A DNA stretch of 64,000 bases from JAXGZG01 sp050952065 (GTDB taxonomy: Bacteria; Bacillota; Sulfobacillia; Fermentithermobacillales; Fermentithermobacillaceae), in NCBI GenBank assembly GCA_050952065.1, contig JBMNKF010000005.1, positions 89,443 to 153,442 of the forward strand. Reading direction: 5' to 3'. The first letter of the stretch is position 1, and each line of letters opens with the position of its first letter. Positions 16,996 through 26,664 of the stretch are shown here, one piece after another. The notes under the pieces were generated by a model. The model saw only the letters and a program-made list of their open reading frames with translations, was not told the DNA's origin and ran no database searches. Both the position numbers and the translations under genes were made by a program.

Positions 16996-18657
16996 CTACT
17001 CCTCAATGTAAGCCCAAGTGAAATCCGCAATACCCATCGGAGACATGATCATATCTTTGATTCTGGGATTCTGCAGATACGTCTTGGTCGAGAAGGAGGT
17101 CATGATAATCGGCATCTCTTCCATAAGGATCCTCTCTGCTTCCACGAGGTACTTCTGCCTCTCTGAGGCATCCAATTCTCTTGCCGAATTCTCAAGAGCC
17201 TCGTCAAAGGCCGCGTTGGTCCACTTGCCGTAGTTGTAGTAGTGTGTTGATCGCAAGCAGTCCAGGAAGGTCATGGGATCGGCGAAGTCTGCGCCCCAAC
17301 CCTGTACACAGATGTCAAAGTCGCCGTTTTGCCTGGCTGCAAGTCGTGCCGCTGCTTCCATGCCGTCTGGCTCGACTGTGATCCCAAGGTTGGCTTTCCA
17401 CTGGGCGCACATGGCCTCTACAAGTGCCCTGCTCTGATCGTTGGAAACATAGTACTGGAACTTGCAGACGGGGAAACCTTCGCCGTTTGGATAGCCTGCC
17501 TCGGCAAGGAGCTGCTTGGCTTCTTCCACTTCGCCATTGATGTCGATGTAGGATTCAGTGCGGAAAGGCTTAGACGGATCATCCACTGCGGGCATATAGG
17601 GAGGGATAAACCCATCTGCAGGTGCCGCTCCGCCGCCAACGACAGTGTCGACGATGGTCTTCAGGTCGAGCGCCTTCACCAAGGCCTTGCGCACTCTAAC
17701 GTCATCAAACGGAGGTCTAGCGCAGTTGAACGCGTGCCAAGCTATACCGAGGGTTCCTACCTGAGTAAGCTTGCCTTCCGCTTCATACTTCTGCATGTCA
17801 GCTATGGACATAGGATGGTTGGTTACGTCAATCTCGCCGGTCTCCCAGAGGTTTAGCTCGGTAACCGATTGTTCGATAAGTGTGAATCGTACTCCGTCGA
17901 GCTTAACTTCATCTGCTCTAACGTAATTCTCGTTCTTCATGCACATGACGTACTCGCCCGGCTTATACTCAGTAAACTTGAACGGGCCCGAGCTGCACGT
18001 TGTTTCTGGCGAATTGCCATACTCTAGGCCTTCCGCAATCAGTCCCTCTATGAACTGCTTGTCCACGATAGCGTAAGTGGCGAATCCCAGAAGCTGAATG
18101 AAGAAGGGCGCCGGATTCTCGAGGGTTATCTCGATTGTAAGCGGGTCAATAACCTTCAGCCCGACGGCCTCTTTGGCGGCCTCGTATTCAGGGGTGCCAG
18201 GGTTGGTGCTGTTGAATGCCTCGCCGCCCTTGATGTAATACATGATGAACGCGTAGTCGGAAGCCAACTCAGGGTCAAGAACACGCAACCAGGAATACTT
18301 GACGTCTTCTGCGGTAATGGGGTTGCCGGTGGAGAACTTGAGATCCGGCTTGAGTTTGATGGTCCAAACCAATCCGTCGGGGCTGACTTCTGGCAGTCCG
18401 TCAGCAAGTTCTGGCGCCCATTCACCATCAAGGTTCAATCTGTAGAGATAGCCGTTCATTGCCACAAACATGTTCACCGTGGACGTTGTTTGACCTAGTC
18501 CTACGTCGAAACCGCTGGTTGGGGCGATCCCTATGTTGTATGTGGCGATATTGTTCGTGGTTTTCGGGTCGCCATTTTCGCCGCCTTTGGGAGTACAACC
18601 TGCCAGCATTGAGAACAACAGAACCAGACTCAGCAACAACGCAATCGTCTTTCTCAC
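16996..18657 (-). CDS. oppA: Peptide ABC transporter substrate-binding lipoprotein
   Basis: SBP_bac_5 family, 553 residues. The signal peptide ends in a lipobox LAGC, so the mature protein is anchored outside the membrane. The body has the family blocks ADGLPEVSPDGLVWTIKLKP, ITAEDVKYSWLRVLDPE and SGPFKFTEYKPGEYV. GTG 18657 follows AAAGGAG. Last gene of the operon M24 peptidase-oppB-oppC-oppD-oppF-oppA; oppA is 135 bases from oppF. Substrate not decidable from sequence; peptides are likely given the peptidase gene at the head. Confidence 0.92.
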   Translation of the reverse strand: MRKTIALLLSLVLLFSMLAGCTPKGGENGDPKTTNNIATYNIGIAPTSGFDVGLGQTTSTVNMFVAMNGYLYRLNLDGEWAPELADGLPEVSPDGLVWTIKLKPDLKFSTGNPITAEDVKYSWLRVLDPELASDYAFIMYYIKGGEAFNSTNPGTPEYEAAKEAVGLKVIDPLTIEITLENPAPFFIQLLGFATYAIVDKQFIEGLIAEGLEYGNSPETTCSSGPFKFTEYKPGEYVMCMKNENYVRADEVKLDGVRFTLIEQSVTELNLWETGEIDVTNHPMSIADMQKYEAEGKLTQVGTLGIAWHAFNCARPPFDDVRVRKALVKALDLKTIVDTVVGGGAAPADGFIPPYMPAVDDPSKPFRTESYIDINGEVEEAKQLLAEAGYPNGEGFPVCKFQYYVSNDQSRALVEAMCAQWKANLGITVEPDGMEAAARLAARQNGDFDICVQGWGADFADPMTFLDCLRSTHYYNYGKWTNAAFDEALENSARELDASERQKYLVEAERILMEEMPIIMTSFSTKTYLQNPRIKDMIMSPMGIADFTWAYIEE

Positions 18658-18683
18658 TCTACCAATCTCCTTTCCTTAATTGT

Positions 18684-18696
18684 CCGGATATTCCGG
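18684..18696. promoter_or_regulatory. 13-base palindrome upstream of oppA
   Basis: CCGGATATTCCGG in the gap between oppF and oppA. It could be an operator or a small RNA hairpin. No family assigned. Confidence 0.25.
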
Positions 18697-18792
18697 TTGT
18701 TGCATTAACACAGGTTTTGCCAGACTTCGGCGGTCCAGCCAAGACTGATTGGAGCCTTTTCTGTCACCGGGATCTGCAAAACCGAGTTAACC

Positions 18793-19773
18793 TCATGACA
18801 CAAAATGGCACGCAACAGACCGACCCTCTTCCACTTCCTTGAGTACAGGCCGTGATTCAGCACATTTCTTCACTGCATGTGGGCATCTTGTCCTAAAGGT
18901 GCAACCTGACGGAGGGTTTATGAGACTTGGTAGTTCACCGGAAATGATAAAACGCTTTTTTGTTCTTTCGGTCTCAGGATCAGGTACCGGAATAGCGCTT
19001 ATCAGAGCCTGAGAATACGGGTGCAGTGGGTTTCTTATGAGTGAATCCGACGGACCCATTTCAACCAAAGAACCCATGTACATGACACCTATACGATCCG
19101 AAATATACCTTACCATAGAGAGATCATGGGAGATAAACAGATAAGAGAGATTGAGTCTGGATTGCAGTTCCTTCAGGAGGTTAACCACCTGTGCCTGGAT
19201 GGAAACGTCTAGGGCTGAAATCGGCTCGTCGCAGACTATGAACTTGGGGTTTGCCGCCAAAGAGCGAGCAATTCCAACTCTTTGACGTTGCCCTCCGCTG
19301 AACTCATGGGCGAACCTGGTGGCGTGATCCGAGTTTAATCCCACCATCCGCAAGAGCTCCAAGATCTTCTCTTTGCGGTGACGTGGTTCCACAGTGTCGT
19401 CGTTTTCCATGCCTTCCGCAATGATCTCTGTCACATTCATCCTTGGATTCAGTGACGAGTAGGGGTCCTGGAAGATCATGTGCATCTTCTTCCGTGCCCC
19501 CGCGAGCTGTTTACCTCGGAGGTTGGTTACATCTTCGCCATCGAAGATTATGCGTCCACCCGTGGGTGTATATAATCTTATGATCGTCCGCCCGAGGGTG
19601 GTTTTTCCGCAGCCGCTCTCGCCGACCAGCCCAAGAACCTCGTTCTCATAGATCGTCAGGCTAACGTCGTCAACGGCCTTAAGAGGTGCTGTCTTACTAA
19701 AGAGTCCTTGCCCCACCTTAATGGGGAAGTACTTCTTCAGGTTTTTCACCTCGCATAGCACTTTTCGGGACAT
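18793..19773 (-). CDS. oppF: Oligopeptide ABC transporter ATPase OppF
   Basis: 326 residues. Walker A GLVGESGCGKTTLGR, signature FSGGQRQRVGIA, Walker B KFIVCDEPISALD, and the oligopeptide-type C-terminal extension with Cys residues (SGCTFRTRCPHAVKKCAE) that binds an iron-sulfur cluster in related Dpp/Opp ATPases. ATG 19773 is preferred, since GGAGGAG is directly upstream and the oppD stop is two bases away. Pairs with OppD in the membrane complex. Confidence 0.94.
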   Translation of the reverse strand: MSRKVLCEVKNLKKYFPIKVGQGLFSKTAPLKAVDDVSLTIYENEVLGLVGESGCGKTTLGRTIIRLYTPTGGRIIFDGEDVTNLRGKQLAGARKKMHMIFQDPYSSLNPRMNVTEIIAEGMENDDTVEPRHRKEKILELLRMVGLNSDHATRFAHEFSGGQRQRVGIARSLAANPKFIVCDEPISALDVSIQAQVVNLLKELQSRLNLSYLFISHDLSMVRYISDRIGVMYMGSLVEMGPSDSLIRNPLHPYSQALISAIPVPDPETERTKKRFIISGELPSLINPPSGCTFRTRCPHAVKKCAESRPVLKEVEEGRSVACHFVS

Positions 19774-19775
19774 TC

Positions 19776-20765
19776 CTACTCCTCCTCGAAGTCCGGGTGG
19801 CAGCGCCAGCACTTGACAAGGTGTTTTTCCCCTACTTCATAGATGGGTGGCGCTTCCTCCACACAACATTCCATGGCGTACTTGCAGCGATTGGTGAACA
19901 TGCAGCCCTTATGCTCGAGAAGAAGGTCGGGCGCCGATCCCGGTATGGGGATAAGTTTCTCACTGCTGTTGAGCTTGGGCAGGGCGTTCAAGAGCCCCCA
20001 GGTGTATGGATGAACCGGGTTGTAGAAGATCTCATCAAGCATGGCTGCTTCGACGATCTCCCCGCCATACATAACCATGACCCTGTCTGCCAGTCCGGCG
20101 ACAACCCCGAGATTGTGGGTGATCAGAATGACTGATGTTCCCGTTTCGGCGCTTAGCTCCCTGATAAGGTCCATTATCTGAGCTTCGATCGTAACATCAA
20201 GGGCGGTAGTAGGTTCGTCCGCAATCAAAAGTCTTGGCTTGGCAAGCAGAGACATGGCAATCATGACCCTTTGCCTGAGCCCTCCGGAAAGCTCGTGCGG
20301 ATATTGGCGCAAACGCTGTTCGGGATTGGTTATGTCTACCCTCTGCAGCGTCTTGATGATCTGGGCGATGCGCTCGGATTTGGTCATATCCGTTCTATGA
20401 AAGCGCAGCACTTCTTCTAGTTGGTCTCCAATGGTGAAGACGGGATTAAGGCAGGTCATGGGGTCTTGAAAGATCATCGAAATCTGCGAACCCCTGAGTT
20501 TTTGGATTTCCTGGTCGGTACATTTGGTAAGGTCGGTACCGCGGAAAATGATCTCACCGTTCTTAATACGGCCGTTCTTGGCGATGAGTCGCAGAAGTGA
20601 CATACACATCACGCTTTTTCCTGAACCGGATTCGCCGACGACTCCCACGATCTCGCCTTCGTCTATGTGAAAGCTCACGCCGTTAACCGCGTTTACTTGT
20701 CCGAACTTCGTGGTAAACGAGACATGAAGGTCTTTTACATCAAGCAGTCTGCCCATAGCTCTCAT
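19776..20765 (-). CDS. oppD: Oligopeptide ABC transporter ATPase OppD
   Basis: 329 residues. Walker A GVVGESGSGKSVM, signature LSGGLRQRVMIAM, Walker B RLLIADEPTTALD, and the C-terminal Cys extension KGCMFTNRCKYAMECC. The ATG at 20765 overlaps the oppC TGA by four bases (ATGA). An internal ATG nine bases on is an alternative. Confidence 0.94.
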   Translation of the reverse strand: MRAMGRLLDVKDLHVSFTTKFGQVNAVNGVSFHIDEGEIVGVVGESGSGKSVMCMSLLRLIAKNGRIKNGEIIFRGTDLTKCTDQEIQKLRGSQISMIFQDPMTCLNPVFTIGDQLEEVLRFHRTDMTKSERIAQIIKTLQRVDITNPEQRLRQYPHELSGGLRQRVMIAMSLLAKPRLLIADEPTTALDVTIEAQIMDLIRELSAETGTSVILITHNLGVVAGLADRVMVMYGGEIVEAAMLDEIFYNPVHPYTWGLLNALPKLNSSEKLIPIPGSAPDLLLEHKGCMFTNRCKYAMECCVEEAPPIYEVGEKHLVKCWRCHPDFEEE

Positions 20766-21718
20766 TGCCTCCTTCGGGGGTCGAGGGCTTTGCTAAGAGC
20801 ATCCGCTAGGAAGTTGAACGACAAAATGGTGATGCTTATCGCGAATGCGGGGAAAAGCAAAATGTGTGGATACCCTCGCATGTTCTTGATACCGTCGGAG
20901 ACAAGGAGCCCCCAACTGGGAGTGCCTAGGCTCATGATTCCAAGGAAGCGCAAGGCGGCTTCAGTGAAAATCGCACCTGCTATGCCAAGCGTCAAAGACA
21001 CCATAATCGGGGCAATTGCGTTTGGTATGAGATGCCTTGTGATTATTCGTAAACCTGAAACACCGCTCACTTCAGCGGCAAGTACGAATTCCCTTTCCTT
21101 AAGGCTGAGAACTTCGCCTCTCACCAGTCTGGCAGTTCCCATCCAGCCGGTAACTCCGATGACAAAGATAATATTGGCGAATCCACCTTCGGGCCATATT
21201 TGGGCTAGCAAGATGATGTACAGGGTGGAAGGGATTGATGAAAATATCTCCACAATGCGCATCATGAAAAGGTCCGTCTTTCCCCCAATAAAACCCGAAA
21301 TCGCCCCAAAGAAGATGCCGATGGTGATCGAAATCAAAGTTGAGGCGAAGCCAACGGAAAGCGATATTCTCGCTCCGCACATCACACGGACCATCAAATC
21401 GCGGCCAAGGTTATCGGTGCCCATCCAGTGTTGGGCAGATGGAGGCTGAAACGCGTTGACAAGGTCTACCTCTTCATATCCGTATGGAACGAAGTGCGGC
21501 CCGACCCAACCGAAAAAAATCATCAATACGACGATGCATGCGCCAATTATCCCAAGTTTGTCGCGCTTGAAGTTGTAGAGTGCGTCTTTCAGATAGCTCG
21601 ATGAGGGGCGGACTAACATATCCGCCTGGTCTTTTTCTTGACTCAGACGCTTGAACGAAGGTTTCTTTGGTATTTCCATTGTGACTTCTTGCATGCCAGG
21701 CATCTCCCCGAGGGTCAT
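20762..21718 (-). CDS. oppC: Oligopeptide ABC transporter permease OppC
   Basis: 318 residues with an N-terminal OppC_N segment, six membrane helices and the EAA loop GTARLVRGEVLSLKEREFV that contacts the ATPases. The ATG overlaps the oppB stop by four bases, and the stop overlaps the oppD start in the same way. Confidence 0.94.
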   Translation of the reverse strand: MTLGEMPGMQEVTMEIPKKPSFKRLSQEKDQADMLVRPSSSYLKDALYNFKRDKLGIIGACIVVLMIFFGWVGPHFVPYGYEEVDLVNAFQPPSAQHWMGTDNLGRDLMVRVMCGARISLSVGFASTLISITIGIFFGAISGFIGGKTDLFMMRIVEIFSSIPSTLYIILLAQIWPEGGFANIIFVIGVTGWMGTARLVRGEVLSLKEREFVLAAEVSGVSGLRIITRHLIPNAIAPIMVSLTLGIAGAIFTEAALRFLGIMSLGTPSWGLLVSDGIKNMRGYPHILLFPAFAISITILSFNFLADALSKALDPRRRQ

Positions 21719-22647
21719 AAAGTAGTCTCCTTGCTGATTCTGATTCTTGGGTCAACGAACCCGTACAGGATGTCTACCAGAAGGGTCATGCCAATCAGCA
21801 GAATAGCGTAGAAGATTGTGAGACCCATTATCATCGAATAGTCCCTACCCAAGATCGCTTTGGTGAACATCTGCCCGAGGCCTGGGAGTCCAAACAGCTG
21901 TTCTATCACGAAACTACCAACAGTGATCGATACGAACATTGGGCCTGCGACCGTGAGTATGGGGAGAAGCGCATTCTTAAGGCAGTGCTTATATGTGACT
22001 ATAAATGGACTGGCTCCTTTGGCTTTTGCTGTCCTAATATAGTCGGCATCCGCGACTTCTAGCATGCTGGCGCGCGTATACTTGATGATTACAGCCATGG
22101 GGGAGGCTGCCAGAGCCATTACAGGCATCACTGCGTGCCGCCATGTTCCCCACATAGCAACCGGCAGTATTCCAAGATAAATGCCGAAAAAGTACATCAT
22201 AACGGCTGCGATGACGAAACTTGGGATAGAAATGAACAGCGTCGTCAGTATCTTTACGAGATTGTCCACGAGACTCAGTTCTTTCAAAGCACTAGCGATG
22301 CCCAAGGGTATTCCCAATCCTATTGCCACCAGGAAGGCGCATGAACCGATCTGAAAAGAGACAGGAAACCTTTGGGCGATTATCTCATTGACTGTCTCAG
22401 TCTGCGTAAACGAAACACCGAAGTCGAAACAGGCTACGTTGGCCATGTAACGCAGATACTGCTGCCAAATGGGCAAATTCAGATTGTACTTCCTTTCGAG
22501 GTTTTCGATGACTTTCGGGGGAAGCGGTCGCTCCCATCGGCTGAACGGTCCACCCGGGATCGCACGGGACAGCCAAAAGGTCAGCGTTGCGATAGTGAAA
22601 ATGATAACTATGGAGAGCAAGAGTCTGTTCAATACATATCGCACCAT
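21715..22647 (-). CDS. oppB: Oligopeptide ABC transporter permease OppB
   Basis: 310 residues. The N-terminus MVRYVLNRLLLSIVIIFTIA is typical of OppB/DppB; the EAA loop YIRTAKAKGASPFIV is present. ATG 22647 is chosen by family length; an upstream extension to 22746 has no family match and overlaps the peptidase gene end. It begins 26 bases after that stop, so the two are co-transcribed. Confidence 0.93.
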   Translation of the reverse strand: MVRYVLNRLLLSIVIIFTIATLTFWLSRAIPGGPFSRWERPLPPKVIENLERKYNLNLPIWQQYLRYMANVACFDFGVSFTQTETVNEIIAQRFPVSFQIGSCAFLVAIGLGIPLGIASALKELSLVDNLVKILTTLFISIPSFVIAAVMMYFFGIYLGILPVAMWGTWRHAVMPVMALAASPMAVIIKYTRASMLEVADADYIRTAKAKGASPFIVTYKHCLKNALLPILTVAGPMFVSITVGSFVIEQLFGLPGLGQMFTKAILGRDYSMIMGLTIFYAILLIGMTLLVDILYGFVDPRIRISKETTL

Positions 22648-22672
22648 GGGCTTCAATCGCCTTTCTGTATCA

Positions 22673-23881
22673 TTACTGGAAAGACCGGATGAGGTAAATC
22701 TCCTTTTGGCAGTTGGAAATGAACTGCCCGCCGTTCTCACGCACAACGACCATCTCTTCCAGGGCAGGTCGAAGCCCCTGTCTTATCCCGAGATTTGGCT
22801 CTAGAGTGAACACATAACCTTCTTGTATCGGGGCTCCAATGAGCTCGTACCGGTTGTACCACTCAATTGACGAGGGGGCCAGTACAGGGCCTCCATCATG
22901 GGCCACAAATCCCACTTGGTGCCCCAAACCGTGACGGAAATCTGCTCGATAGCCAAAACTCCGCAGTTTCTCACGGACAAATGCATCCACCTGTTCTCCT
23001 GTCATTCCGGGCCGCATATAAGCAGCAGTCGCATCAATGCTGTTACGAAGATTGGCAAAGTGTCTCGCAAGCTCGGGGGGCGGAGCGACCTCACCTGGTT
23101 TGAGCACATAGTATGTACGCTGTATGTCGCAGCAGTACGAACCCTTGCGTACTCCGTAGTCGATGGTGATAGAACAGCCGGCCTCAATCTTGTCCTCATC
23201 TGAGGGACCAATGTGGCCCATCCTTCCTTTGGGGCCCGAAGTGGCGACGGCAGGGCATTGTGAGGGAAGCCAGGCCATTGTGTAACCACGGTCAAAAGCG
23301 GTTTGCTGCAAGAAGTTGTACAGATCTAAAGCAGACATCCCGGGCTCAATGTAATCACACGCATCCCTGGCGATTTGGTCGGCGGCGTAGGCACATTCGG
23401 TAATCTGTTCCAGTTGATATGCGTTCTTATGTGATCTGACACGACTGGCCACAGGAAAAGCGGATACCACTTCTCCCGAAAACTCAATCTCGTCAAGCAC
23501 TCTGCGTACCTTGATCATCATTCCGGCCGTCAAGCCATCGGAAGCAGGGTCGTTTTCGTTAAAATTCAGTCCAATCGTTCGCGGTTGTACCTTCTTTATG
23601 ATATTGGCAAGACCTTGGGTTAACGACTCATAGCATTCGAGATCGTCAAGACCCTCCATGCCTACGTAACCTGAGTAGTCTATGGGGGAGATCGAAGCGT
23701 ACATTTTGCCCTCCTTCGAAAAGGCGAGTATCGACCCATAGAAGAAGATCATGTCGCCTAGCCCGGGCAAAACTGGTTCGGAGTTCAACTCGGTTTCTCT
23801 TGCTATGATAACCCATAGGTCGATTCCGTTCTCTCTCAAGGTCTCATAGATCATGGGGAGTTTGTCTGTGAATAGGTGCAT
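22673..23881 (-). CDS. M24 metallopeptidase, Xaa-Pro peptidase type
   Basis: About 402 residues with a creatinase-like N-domain and a pita-bread catalytic domain. Metal ligands are visible: Asp in TIDYGVRK, Asp in CCDIQRTYY, His in FRHGLGHQVG, Glu in FTLEPNLG and Glu in ALEEMVV. Predicted to cleave X-Pro bonds or release an N-terminal residue from short peptides. ATG 23881 lies nine bases after AGGG. First gene of the opp operon, so imported peptides are the likely substrates. Confidence 0.88.
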   Translation of the reverse strand: MHLFTDKLPMIYETLRENGIDLWVIIARETELNSEPVLPGLGDMIFFYGSILAFSKEGKMYASISPIDYSGYVGMEGLDDLECYESLTQGLANIIKKVQPRTIGLNFNENDPASDGLTAGMMIKVRRVLDEIEFSGEVVSAFPVASRVRSHKNAYQLEQITECAYAADQIARDACDYIEPGMSALDLYNFLQQTAFDRGYTMAWLPSQCPAVATSGPKGRMGHIGPSDEDKIEAGCSITIDYGVRKGSYCCDIQRTYYVLKPGEVAPPPELARHFANLRNSIDATAAYMRPGMTGEQVDAFVREKLRSFGYRADFRHGLGHQVGFVAHDGGPVLAPSSIEWYNRYELIGAPIQEGYVFTLEPNLGIRQGLRPALEEMVVVRENGGQFISNCQKEIYLIRSFQ

Positions 23882-23910
23882 CGCTATCATCCCTAGTCAG
23901 TTGGTGAAAT

Positions 23911-23927
23911 GTACACGACATGTATAC
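23911..23927. promoter_or_regulatory. Imperfect palindrome in the peptidase/dhaL divergent region
   Basis: GTACACGACATGTATAC, arms GTACAC/GTATAC around five bases. It sits 30 bases before the M24 start. The shape suits a GntR-type operator, but no regulator gene is nearby. Weak evidence. Confidence 0.3.
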
Positions 23928-24103
23928 GAGCCCGTGTTTGTCCACCTTTGTTATGTTACGAATGATATCAGCGACAAATCACAAAGTCAACAACAAAACT
24001 GGGTTCTGAACAGCATCATGCATGGCCTATCGACATTATGTAATTTAAGTGTTACCCTTGGTTTTGGTGAAATGGGTGGCGAAATTGGGAGGGATGGATA
24101 GGT

Positions 24104-24736
24104 ATGGATCTGAAACGGTTCGAAAAGGCGATTTTCGACGCGGCGACCGACCTTGTCGGCCGTGAGGAGGAGTTGTGCAAGCTGGACTCGTTCGTTGGCG
24201 ACGGCGACCACGGTATCAGCATCAAGAGAGCGTACAGCAACGTACTGAAAATGATGGCTTCGAAAAAAGCGGTCAATTTCCGCGATTTTCTTTTCGACGT
24301 ATCCATGGCCGTGTCCGAAACAGCCGGCGGAGCCATCGGGCCCATATTGGCTTCCTTCTTCTTGGGCATGTCCGACGCTGTGGATGTTGGGAAAGAAGAG
24401 CTTTCGCCTGCTGATATGGCCGCGCTTTTGAAAGCCGGGACTATGCGCGTTCAAAGCCTGGGTGGAGCGCAGCCGGGCGACAGTACTCTAGTTGACGCCT
24501 TGACGCCCGCTTACGAGACACTAGACAAATGTAAGGAAGAGGATGAAGGTCGCGCCTTGGAGAAGATGGCGCAAGCCGCCTACAGCGGAGCAATGTTTAC
24601 CAAGGATATGGTGGCTAAGAAAGGCCGGGCGCGCTATCTTGAGGCGAAATCCAAAGGCTACGTGGATGCCGGTGCAATGTCGATGTATTACTTTTTGCGG
24701 GCCTTTGTTGATGGCGTAACAGCTGAAACAACGTAA
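24104..24736 (+). CDS. dhaL: DhaL-type kinase subunit (ADP/ATP-binding)
   Basis: 210 residues of the DhaL (DAK phosphatase-like) eight-helix fold. The nucleotide and magnesium loop LDSFVGDGDHGISI near residues 26-39 has the three conserved Asp. AGGAQPGDSTLVDALTPA-type motif is present as GGAQPGDSTLVDALTPA. It works with the DhaK-like subunit coded 15 bases downstream. No PTS-type DhaM is found, so the phosphoryl donor (ATP or an unlinked phosphotransferase) is open. Gene order L-K is reversed from the common dhaKLM. Confidence 0.9.
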   Translation: MDLKRFEKAIFDAATDLVGREEELCKLDSFVGDGDHGISIKRAYSNVLKMMASKKAVNFRDFLFDVSMAVSETAGGAIGPILASFFLGMSDAVDVGKEELSPADMAALLKAGTMRVQSLGGAQPGDSTLVDALTPAYETLDKCKEEDEGRALEKMAQAAYSGAMFTKDMVAKKGRARYLEAKSKGYVDAGAMSMYYFLRAFVDGVTAETT

Positions 24737-24751
24737 GAAGGAGCGGCGGCC

Positions 24752-25750
24752 ATGTTCATCAAGAAAATATACAACGACGTCGACACGGTTGTTGACGAGG
24801 CACTGGAAGGCTTCCAGCTCTTGTATCCGGAGACCTCCGAGATCATACCTGGAACCCGTCTCACAGTACGCAAACCAGAGTTCAGAAAGCCCAAAGGCCT
24901 TGTGAAAATAGTCGGAGGCGGGGGAGCGGGGCATGAGGGACCCGGCCCGAGCATGGTGGGCCCCGGGGGAAGCGATCTCGCGGTACGCGGAGATGTTTTC
25001 GCGGCTCCGTCAGGCGCGCTCATCTTCAGAGGCCTACAAGCCATTGATGATGGCAGTCCCATATTTGTCAGCGTTACCAACCACACCGGCGACGTACTGA
25101 ATTTCGGATTTGCCTGTCAGATGGCAAAATCTAAGGGCATGGACGTACATATGCACCTTACGTACAATGATGTGGCCTCCGCTCCGAAGAGCCGGGAAAA
25201 GGAGCGCAGGGGGATAGGGTCCTGCTACAACGTGACTCCCATAATGGCCGAATGCGGCGAACCCATAGAGGAGATAATCCGCGTCGCCGAAAAAACCAAC
25301 GACTATACCCGCACTTACGGTGTAGGGATAAGAAGCGCAATACATCCAGTTACGGGGCTTCCGATCATGGAAATGCCCGAGGATATGATTGAATTGGGCA
25401 TCGGTATTCACGGCGAGAGCAGCGGGAATCGCATACCTTTGCCAAGATCGAAGGACCTGGCCGCCATCGTCGTGGACACTCTCTTTGACGATATGCCAGT
25501 CGGCAGGGGAGAGGAAGTGATCGTCAACCTCAACGGCCTCGGCGGCATGACGTGGATGGAACTCTACATATTGTACAAGGATATTTACAATTACCTGACG
25601 GACAAGGGCATAGCGATATACAAGGCCCGGTGCGGCAACAGCGGTACCCAGGAGCTTGGCGGCTTCATACTCGGCATAGCGCGGGTTGATGACGAGATTA
25701 AGAAATGGCTGAACGCGAAGGTACCCGAAGGCAGATACCCAGTACTGTAG
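24752..25750 (+). CDS. dhaK: DhaK-like ketose kinase substrate-binding subunit
   Basis: 332 residues, the usual DhaK length. The covalent substrate His is kept in LGIGIHGES and the NHTGDVLNF block is present. The first glycine loop reads GGGGAGHEGPGPSMVGPG where true DhaK has GGGSGHEPAHAGYVG, so the substrate pocket differs. It could phosphorylate dihydroxyacetone or another ketose such as erythrulose or a ketopentose. It sits between dhaL and an aldolase gene, which favours a sugar larger than dihydroxyacetone. Confidence 0.85.
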   Translation: MFIKKIYNDVDTVVDEALEGFQLLYPETSEIIPGTRLTVRKPEFRKPKGLVKIVGGGGAGHEGPGPSMVGPGGSDLAVRGDVFAAPSGALIFRGLQAIDDGSPIFVSVTNHTGDVLNFGFACQMAKSKGMDVHMHLTYNDVASAPKSREKERRGIGSCYNVTPIMAECGEPIEEIIRVAEKTNDYTRTYGVGIRSAIHPVTGLPIMEMPEDMIELGIGIHGESSGNRIPLPRSKDLAAIVVDTLFDDMPVGRGEEVIVNLNGLGGMTWMELYILYKDIYNYLTDKGIAIYKARCGNSGTQELGGFILGIARVDDEIKKWLNAKVPEGRYPVL

Positions 25751-25777
25751 AGACGTACGGAGGGAAGGAGCCCCGAG

Positions 25778-26641
25778 ATGATCGTTAACGGCAGAGACTT
25801 GATTAACAAGGCCCGTGATGAGCATTACGCCATAGGGGCCTTTAATGTTTCTGACTATGTGACCGTGGAAATCGTCCTTCAGGCCGCTGAAGCACTTCAC
25901 GTCCCGGTCATTCTGCAAACTGGCGACTATGCCAATCCCGATCCCGAATCCCGCAAGATGAGTGACTGGGACGCCGGGAACCTCATGCGTTTTATCAGAC
26001 AACGCGCCGAAGTTTCCCCCGTGCCGGTGGTGATCCACCTTGACCACTGCCCGACTTACGACGGATGCGTCCGTGCCATTCAGTACGGCGCGACGTCGGT
26101 CATGATTGACGCATCTATGAAACCCTTTGAGGGAAACGTAGCGCTGACCAACAAAGTGGTTGAGATGGCAAGATGCTGCAACGTGAGCGTAGAGGCAGAG
26201 ATAGGACATGTCAGTGGACATGCCAACTCTCTCGGCGAGCAGTATACCACTGTGGAAACCGCCAAGGCCTTCTATGAGGCGACGGGAGTTGATATGTTGG
26301 CGGTTTCTATCGGAACAACGCATGGGATATACAAGAAAGCGCCCGTGCTGAAGTATGACCTCATCAAGGAACTGCGCGAAGCGATTCCAGTACCCCTTGT
26401 AATGCACGGCTCTTCCGGCCTGACTCCGGAACAGTACATCTCGGCCGTCAAGAGCGGCATTGCAAAGGTCAACTTTTCCACATACCTCCAGCTAACCGCA
26501 GGCCATGCAATTCGCCAAGCGGCGCTGGATGCCGAGCCAGCGATGGTGAGGTTGAACTCGCTGATCTCAGTAGGGTTAAAGCGTGGCGTAGAGTACGTGA
26601 AAGAGCATATCGGATACTTCGGCACAAGGCCGATTATCTAA
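25778..26641 (+). CDS. Class II aldolase, FbaA/GatY/KbaY family
   Basis: 287 residues. The zinc site is seen in VIHLDHCPTYD (His), with EAEIGHVSG, SIGTTHGIYK (His) and VMHGSSG (His). Class II aldolases reversibly split ketose phosphates to dihydroxyacetone phosphate and an aldehyde. The second substrate cannot be read from sequence; it may be a ketose-1-phosphate made by the upstream kinase. GGAGGGAAGGAG precedes ATG 25778. Confidence 0.9.
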   Translation: MIVNGRDLINKARDEHYAIGAFNVSDYVTVEIVLQAAEALHVPVILQTGDYANPDPESRKMSDWDAGNLMRFIRQRAEVSPVPVVIHLDHCPTYDGCVRAIQYGATSVMIDASMKPFEGNVALTNKVVEMARCCNVSVEAEIGHVSGHANSLGEQYTTVETAKAFYEATGVDMLAVSIGTTHGIYKKAPVLKYDLIKELREAIPVPLVMHGSSGLTPEQYISAVKSGIAKVNFSTYLQLTAGHAIRQAALDAEPAMVRLNSLISVGLKRGVEYVKEHIGYFGTRPII

Positions 26642-26664
26642 GTCAAAGAGAAGGGGCTGATCTC

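Noticed and set aside
22645..22746. N-terminal extension of OppB to 22746
   Set aside because: The extra 33 residues do not match the family, and they overlap the coding end of the M24 gene. ATG 22647 gives the standard start.
25034..26407. Long 457-codon open frame on the minus strand opposite dhaK and the aldolase
   Set aside because: It is antisense to two well-supported genes with strong family motifs, has no ribosome site and its translation resembles no protein. It comes from codon bias of the real genes.
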